DNA of 64,000 bases from assembly GCF_003751945.1 (NCBI RefSeq), contig NZ_RJKL01000001.1, forward strand, positions 4,898,001 through 4,962,000, written 5' to 3'. The notes beneath the pieces were generated by a model. That model saw only the letters and a list, made by a program, of their open reading frames with translations. It was not told the DNA's origin and did not search any database. This DNA comes from Couchioplanes caeruleus. GTDB lineage: Bacteria > Actinomycetota > Actinomycetes > Mycobacteriales > Micromonosporaceae. How positions within the stretch are numbered: position 1 is the stretch's first letter; every line of letters starts with the position of its first letter. Below, in pieces: positions 59,888 through 64,000 of this stretch. The position numbers were made by a program, and so were the translations under genes.

Positions 59888-60628
59888 ATGCGTACGACGG
59901 TTGGTCCGCTTCCCGCCGCCGTGTACTGGCGGCGTCGAGCTGTGGTGCTGGGTGCACTGCTGCTCGGCGTCATCGTGCTCTTCGTCTCCTGCTTCGGCGG
60001 CGGCGACGACAGCGGCGGCAAGCAGGCCACCGGCGCCGCCCGGGGCCCCGCTTCGACGCCGGCCTCCGCGACGCCGGAGACCGAGCCGTCCTTCGAGGAC
60101 GCGCCTCCCGGCGCGGGCACCCCCTCCCGGCCGAGCCCGGAGGAGCTGCGGTCCGAAGCCCCGGCCGGTGAGCCGGATACGGGCGACGGCGCGCAGCCCG
60201 GGACGGACACGAACGTGACCGTGCCGGCCGACGGCTCCTGCACCGACCAGGAGATCTCGGTGACCCCGATCCCGGCCGGCACCACCGCACGCCGCGGCGT
60301 CCCGATCGAGATTCGCCTGAAGATCAAGAACGTGTCGGCCCGTACGTGCTCGCGCGATGTGGGCGCGGACCTCCAGGAGCTTTACATCGAGTCGGGCGCG
60401 CAGAAGGTCTGGTCGTCGGACACGTGCAGCAACGCGAAGGGCTCCGACGTCCGCGAGTTCCCGTCGAACGGCGAACGCGAATACAACGTGACCTGGAACG
60501 GCCGCCAGTCGAACAAGTGCGCGGCCGGCCTGGCCGCGGGTACGGCCCCTCCCGCGGGTCAGTACCAGGTCCGCGGCCGCCTCGGCGCCAAGGTCAGCGC
60601 CCCGGTCATCCTGACCCTCACCCCGTGA
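59888..60628 (+). CDS. Probable secreted lipoprotein/anchored protein, unknown function
   Basis: 246 aa. One hydrophobic helix (VVLGALLLGVIVLFVSCFGG) ends in FVSC, a possible lipobox. A Pro/Ala/Ser/Glu-rich linker of about 80 residues follows, then an immunoglobulin-like beta domain (SVTPIPAGTTARRGVPIEIRLKIKNVSARTC... QYQVRGRLGAKVSAPVILTL) with four Cys that could form two disulfides. Similar exterior domains occur in many actinobacterial lipoproteins; no function is known. Confidence 0.8.
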   Translation: MRTTVGPLPAAVYWRRRAVVLGALLLGVIVLFVSCFGGGDDSGGKQATGAARGPASTPASATPETEPSFEDAPPGAGTPSRPSPEELRSEAPAGEPDTGDGAQPGTDTNVTVPADGSCTDQEISVTPIPAGTTARRGVPIEIRLKIKNVSARTCSRDVGADLQELYIESGAQKVWSSDTCSNAKGSDVREFPSNGEREYNVTWNGRQSNKCAAGLAAGTAPPAGQYQVRGRLGAKVSAPVILTLTP

Positions 60629-60647
60629 CCCCGTGGGCCCGGTGCCC

Positions 60648-61535
60648 ATGATCCCGACCGACCCGCCTCCCGCGGCCTTACGGTGGGCCGCGGGAAACGC
60701 CGGCCCCGAGGCGTCGGCGCGTGTCGTCCAGCGCCTCGCCGGTGGCACGCACGCCGTCACCCACCTGCTGGAGACCGGGCAGCCGACAAGGCAGATCGTG
60801 CTGCGGCGATATCCGCCCGGCGACAACGCGGCCGAGCGGGAGGCAGCCGTCCTGAAGGCACTGGACGGCCTGGACGGGTGGGCGCCGCGCCTTGTGGACG
60901 TCGATGCCATCGGAAGGCGGTTCGGTGAGCCCGCAGTGCTGATCACTCGTCTTCCCGGTCGTGCCGACATCACCTCGGTGCCGCCGGACGACGCGGCGGA
61001 ACAGCTCGGACGAGTTCTGGCGCGCATTCATGCCGTGCCGCTCGCCCGGTTCGACGGGCTACGCGACGGCATGGCAGCGACATCGTCACCGGCCACGCGG
61101 TACGCCCCGGGAGCGGCGGTCCTGGCGGCCGACGGTCATCGTCTTCGCGCCGAGGAATCGGTCCTGACGCACTTCGACTACTGGTCCGGCAACGTGCTGT
61201 GGCAGCGGCGGTCGATCACCGGCATCGTCGACTGGTCCGGGGCGTCCCGGGCACCGCGTGGCCTCGACGTGAGCTGGTGTCGGCTGGATCTGGTTCTTCT
61301 GTACGGCCCGGCGACGGCAGACGTCTTTCTGGCCGCCTATCAGCGGGCGGCCGGAGAAGCGGTGCCGGACGTCGTCCTGTGGGACCTGTTCGCGTTGACG
61401 AATTCCCATCACACCGTCGAGAGCTGGCGGGACAACTACCACGGCCTCGGCCGCACCGACCTGACCGCCACCGACCTGCGTGCACGTCACACGGCGTGGA
61501 CCCGCGACCGTCTCGAGCAGCATCGAGAGCGGTGA
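60648..61535 (+). CDS. Aminoglycoside phosphotransferase (APH)-family kinase
   Basis: 295 aa. APH/choline-kinase fold with catalytic loop THFDYWSGNVLW (about 175-186; H-x-D-x4-N, Brenner motif) and the metal-binding IVDWSGASRAP. N-terminal lobe Lys/Arg is replaced by LRRYPPGDN. Substrate unknown: members phosphorylate antibiotics, choline or sugars. I use ATG 60648; GTG 60633 is in frame. The stop lies beside the MOSC gene. Confidence 0.85.
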   Translation: MIPTDPPPAALRWAAGNAGPEASARVVQRLAGGTHAVTHLLETGQPTRQIVLRRYPPGDNAAEREAAVLKALDGLDGWAPRLVDVDAIGRRFGEPAVLITRLPGRADITSVPPDDAAEQLGRVLARIHAVPLARFDGLRDGMAATSSPATRYAPGAAVLAADGHRLRAEESVLTHFDYWSGNVLWQRRSITGIVDWSGASRAPRGLDVSWCRLDLVLLYGPATADVFLAAYQRAAGEAVPDVVLWDLFALTNSHHTVESWRDNYHGLGRTDLTATDLRARHTAWTRDRLEQHRER

Positions 61536-61555
61536 TGGCGGCTGCGCCCACCTAC

Positions 61556-61567
61556 TACTGTCGGTTC
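61556..61567 (+). promoter_or_regulatory. Probable leaderless promoter of the MOSC gene, inside the preceding frame
   Basis: TACTGT at 61556-61561, a 6-nt gap, then GTG 61568, which gives the normal MOSC N-terminus. Confidence 0.45.
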
Positions 61568-62275
61568 GTGCAGATCGCCGAAGTCCGTCGTTTTCCGGTG
61601 AAATCCATGCTCGGCGACGCGGTGCCGGACGCCTGGGTCGATCACCGCGGCCTGGTGGGCGACCGGTTGTGGGCGGTGTGCGACGCGGACGGCAAGCTCG
61701 GCAGCGGCAAGAACACCCGGCGGTTCCGGCGGATGCCGGGCCTGTTCCGGCTCCGGGCCCACGCGGGCGAGCCGGTACCCATCGTGGAGTTGCCCGACGG
61801 CCGGTGCTTCGCCGCCGACGAGTCCGCGGGGCACCGGGCCGTCAGCGAGGTGCTGGGCCGCCCGGTGACGCTCGTCGCGGAGACGACGATTCCGCATCAC
61901 GACGAGGGGCCGGTCAGCCTGATCTCCACGGCCGCGCTCCGCGCGCTGACCGGGATGTGCGGCGGCGAGCCGGGCGGCGGGGACGTCGACCCGCTGCGGT
62001 TCCGGGCCAACTTTCTCGTCGACGTCCCCGGGAGCGGGTTTCCGGAGGACGACTGGTTCGGGCGCCGGCTGCGCGTCGGCCGCGATGTCGTGCTGCGGGT
62101 GGTCCGGCCGCTCACCCGGTGCGTGATGATCGATATGGCGCAGGCTCCCGCTGTCGGCCGGAACGACCTGCTCAAGGCACTGGCGGAGCGGCGAGAGATG
62201 ACTTTCGGCGTGTTCGCCACCGTGGAACGGCCCGGCCGGGTCGCCGTCGGATCAGACGTAGCGTTCGAGGATTGA
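61568..62275 (+). CDS. MOSC domain protein (YcbX/mARC-like)
   Basis: 235 aa. N-terminal beta-barrel motif [12 protein letters not shown] (about 6-17), then [17 protein letters not shown], and the C-terminal MOSC core [11 protein letters not shown]... [17 protein letters not shown]. The CVMIDM Cys is the likely molybdenum-cofactor ligand. Family members reduce N-hydroxylated compounds. ATG 61535 overlaps the APH stop and is in frame, but GTG 61568 fits both the promoter and the family start. The last 24 bp overlap the 3' end of disA. Confidence 0.87.
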   Translation: MQIAEVRRFPVKSMLGDAVPDAWVDHRGLVGDRLWAVCDADGKLGSGKNTRRFRRMPGLFRLRAHAGEPVPIVELPDGRCFAADESAGHRAVSEVLGRPVTLVAETTIPHHDEGPVSLISTAALRALTGMCGGEPGGGDVDPLRFRANFLVDVPGSGFPEDDWFGRRLRVGRDVVLRVVRPLTRCVMIDMAQAPAVGRNDLLKALAERREMTFGVFATVERPGRVAVGSDVAFED

Positions 62276-63436
62276 CGCCTCGGCGAGGCGGGACAGGCCC
62301 TCGCGGACCCCGCGGGCCCGGGCGTCGCCCACGCCCTCGACCGCCTGCAGGTCCTCGACCGTGGCGCCCAACAGGCGTTGCAGGCTGCCGAAGTGGTCGA
62401 CGAGCCGCTCGACGATCTGGGCGGGAAGCCGGGGCACCTTGGCCAGCAGCCGGAAGCCGCGGGGGCTGACCGCCGCGTCCAGCGCGTCGGAGGCGCCGGC
62501 GTAGCCGATGGCCTTGGCGACGGCGACCAGGTCGATCATCTCGGTCGCGGTGAGCAGGTCGAGCTCGACCAGGGCCTCGTCGAGGGTGCGCGCCTTGCGG
62601 CCGGTGGGCAGGTAGTCGCGGATGACCAGGGTGCGGTCGGAGTCGACGCCGGCCATCAGCTCGTCGAGCTGCAGCGCCAGCAGCCGGCCGTCGGTGCCGA
62701 GCTCCACCACATATCCGGAGATCTCGTCGGCGATGCGGCGCACCATCTCGAGGCGCTGCACGACGGCCACCGCGTCACGGACGGTCACGAGATCTTCTAT
62801 CTCCAGCGCCGACAGCGTGCCCGACACCTCGTCGAGGCGCAGCTTGTAACGCTCGAGCGTGGCGAGGGCCTGGTTGGCGCGGGAGAGGATGGCGGCCGAG
62901 TCGTCGAGGACGTGACGCTGGCCGTTGACGTAGAGGCCGATGATCCGCATCGACTGGCTCACCGAGATCACCGGGAAGCCGGACTGCTTGGCGACCCGTT
63001 CCGCGGTGCGGTGCCGGGTGCCCGATTCCTCCGAGGGGATGCCGGGATCGGGCATGAGGTGCACGGCCGCGCGGACGATGCGGGTGCCGTCGCTGGAGAG
63101 GACCACGGCGCCGTCCATCTTGCACAGCTCGCGCAGACGGGTGGCCGAGAACTCGACGTCGAGCGGAAAGCCGCCGGTGCAGATGCGCTCCACGACCTCG
63201 TCGTGGCCCAGCACGATGAGGGCGCCGGTCCGGCCGCGCAGGATGCGCTCGAGGCCGTCGCGCAACGCGGTGCCCGGGGCCATCAGGGCGAGGTTGGCGC
63301 GGAGCGGGTCGCCGCTGAGCCCGCCGCCGGTCAGGCCGGGCGCGGTGGGGGTCATCGGACGGGCTGCCGATCCGTTGACGCCCGGGGCAGCCCCGTTGGC
63401 ATGACGGTTGGTGGAGGCATCGCGGTCGAGCGGCAC
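62252..63436 (-). CDS. disA: Diadenylate cyclase / DNA integrity scanning protein DisA
   Basis: 394-aa c-di-AMP synthase that pauses on branched DNA. DAC domain: [14 protein letters not shown] (DGA motif, about 106-119) and [15 protein letters not shown] (RHR motif, about 137-151). Linker helices follow, then C-terminal HhH domain ([26 protein letters not shown]). GTG 63436 is leaderless-like, with a Pro/Gly-rich N-terminal extension of about 40 residues beyond the Bacillus enzyme. Adjacent to radA, whose product inhibits DisA in other bacteria. The osmoprotectant ATPase with CBS domains in this window is a plausible c-di-AMP target. Confidence 0.96.
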   Translation of the reverse strand: MPLDRDASTNRHANGAAPGVNGSAARPMTPTAPGLTGGGLSGDPLRANLALMAPGTALRDGLERILRGRTGALIVLGHDEVVERICTGGFPLDVEFSATRLRELCKMDGAVVLSSDGTRIVRAAVHLMPDPGIPSEESGTRHRTAERVAKQSGFPVISVSQSMRIIGLYVNGQRHVLDDSAAILSRANQALATLERYKLRLDEVSGTLSALEIEDLVTVRDAVAVVQRLEMVRRIADEISGYVVELGTDGRLLALQLDELMAGVDSDRTLVIRDYLPTGRKARTLDEALVELDLLTATEMIDLVAVAKAIGYAGASDALDAAVSPRGFRLLAKVPRLPAQIVERLVDHFGSLQRLLGATVEDLQAVEGVGDARARGVREGLSRLAEASILERYV

Positions 63437-63448
63437 CTGTACATTCTA
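63437..63448 (-). promoter_or_regulatory. Probable leaderless promoter of disA
   Basis: On the minus strand TAGAAT (63448-63443), a 6-nt gap, then GTG 63436. Confidence 0.55.
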
Positions 63449-63566
63449 CGGACCGTCATCCAGCTCAACGACCCGCGGTTCGGCCGATGCTCCATAGCGT
63501 GATCGGTGCTCACTCTCGGTGATTGATGCTGCGTCCCTGCCGTGGCGGCGCGGGGCCCGGGGATCG

Positions 63567-64000
63567 TCATTCCGCCGACGCCCGGGCCGCCCACTGCACC
63601 GCCGTCTGCAGGTCGCCCACCTCGACGACGCGCATTCCTTTGGGCGGGCTGTCGCCCTCGCCGGGACCGCAGCCGGGCGGGACCAGCGCGAAACGGAAGC
63701 CCAGCCGGGCCGCCTCGGCGAGCCGCCGACCGACCGCGCCGACCCGCCGCACCTCGCCGGTCAGGCCGACCTCGCCGATGGCGACGAGATGCGGTGCCAT
63801 CGCCAGGTTGAGCGCGCCGGAGGCCACCGCCAGGGCCATCGCCAGGTCGGCCGACGGCTCGGTGACGCGGATGCCGCCGACCGTCGCGGCGAAGACCTCG
63901 CGATCGTGGAGTTTGATCTTCTCCATCCTGCGCTGGAGCACGGCCAGCACCATGGCCAGCCGGGCGCTGTCGAGGCCGGAGACCGTGCGCCGCGGCGAGC
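63567..64000 (-). CDS. radA: DNA repair protein RadA, C-terminal part (gene runs off the window)
   Basis: The last about 144 codons of a RecA-like branch-migration protein; the N-terminal zinc finger and P-loop lie beyond 64000. Visible is the C-terminal Lon-protease-like domain: KIHDREVFAATVGGIRV-type block (KLHDREVFAATVGGIRVTEP), DLAMALAVASGALN, AIGEVGLTGEVRRVGAVGRRLAEAARLGF and LVPPG. It lies upstream of disA on the same strand with about 130 bp between. Confidence 0.95.
   Translation of the reverse strand, partial: SPRRTVSGLDSARLAMVLAVLQRRMEKIKLHDREVFAATVGGIRVTEPSADLAMALAVASGALNLAMAPHLVAIGEVGLTGEVRRVGAVGRRLAEAARLGFRFALVPPGCGPGEGDSPPKGMRVVEVGDLQTAVQWAARASAE

Overview
The window is very GC-rich (by eye about 70-73 %) with dense, strongly codon-biased genes, frequent GTG starts and ATGA/GTGA stop-start overlaps. 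Gene content and order point to a filamentous actinomycete, most likely a member of the Micromonosporaceae (Actinoplanes-like); the genus is an inference. From memory, the backbone is colinear with the Mycobacterium tuberculosis stretch running from nth/marP through ppa, dacB, tilS, hpt, ftsH, folE, folP, folB, folK, DUF3180, DUF2520, panC, panD, coaX, lsr2, clpC, mutY and disA to radA. That makes the blocks that do not belong easy to see.

Layout. 0-3.5 kb: nth, a TlpA-like thioredoxin lipoprotein, a CoA-type Nudix hydrolase and the CvpA-type membrane serine protease MarP, followed by a perfect 7 x 40 bp tandem array. 4-11.4 kb: a partial ESX/type VII secretion locus (mycosin, EccC; divergent EccD). 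11.6-19.8 kb: ppa, a DacB-type D,D-peptidase, a zincin, tilS, hpt, ftsH, folE. 19.9-33.3 kb: an inserted block between folE and folP, holding an orphan FtsK/EccC-like ATPase trio and a type IV secretion-like operon (VirB2-like, PrgI/VirB3-like, VirB4, VirB6-like, VirB8-like, a bifunctional wall hydrolase and an unknown protein) without visible relaxase, coupling protein or integrase. 33.6-35.9 kb: folP-folB-folK-DUF3180.

35.9-45.9 kb: accessory genes: an orphan RbsC-type permease, two small proteins, an osmoprotectant ABC transporter with a circularly permuted binding protein, a Gly/Tyr-repeat membrane protein, and an orphan nuoD next to its probable arginine methyltransferase MidA/NDUFAF7. 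46-53 kb: DUF2520-panC-panD, a lipoprotein, nadB-nadC and coaX (pantothenate, NAD and CoA supply). 53.8-64 kb: lsr2, clpC, DUF4291, mutY, an ACT protein, def, a lipoprotein, an APH-like kinase, a MOSC protein, disA and the end of radA.

Three recurring architectures cut across these functions. (i) Short tandem duplications sit at gene 3' ends, several of them carrying the stop codon itself (marP, the permease, opuCA, midA, the FtsK-like gene). (ii) Micro-ORFs of 10-27 codons bridge secretion-type genes through stop/start overlaps. (iii) At least a dozen genes have a TANNNT -10 box 6-9 nt before the start codon, indicating leaderless transcripts.
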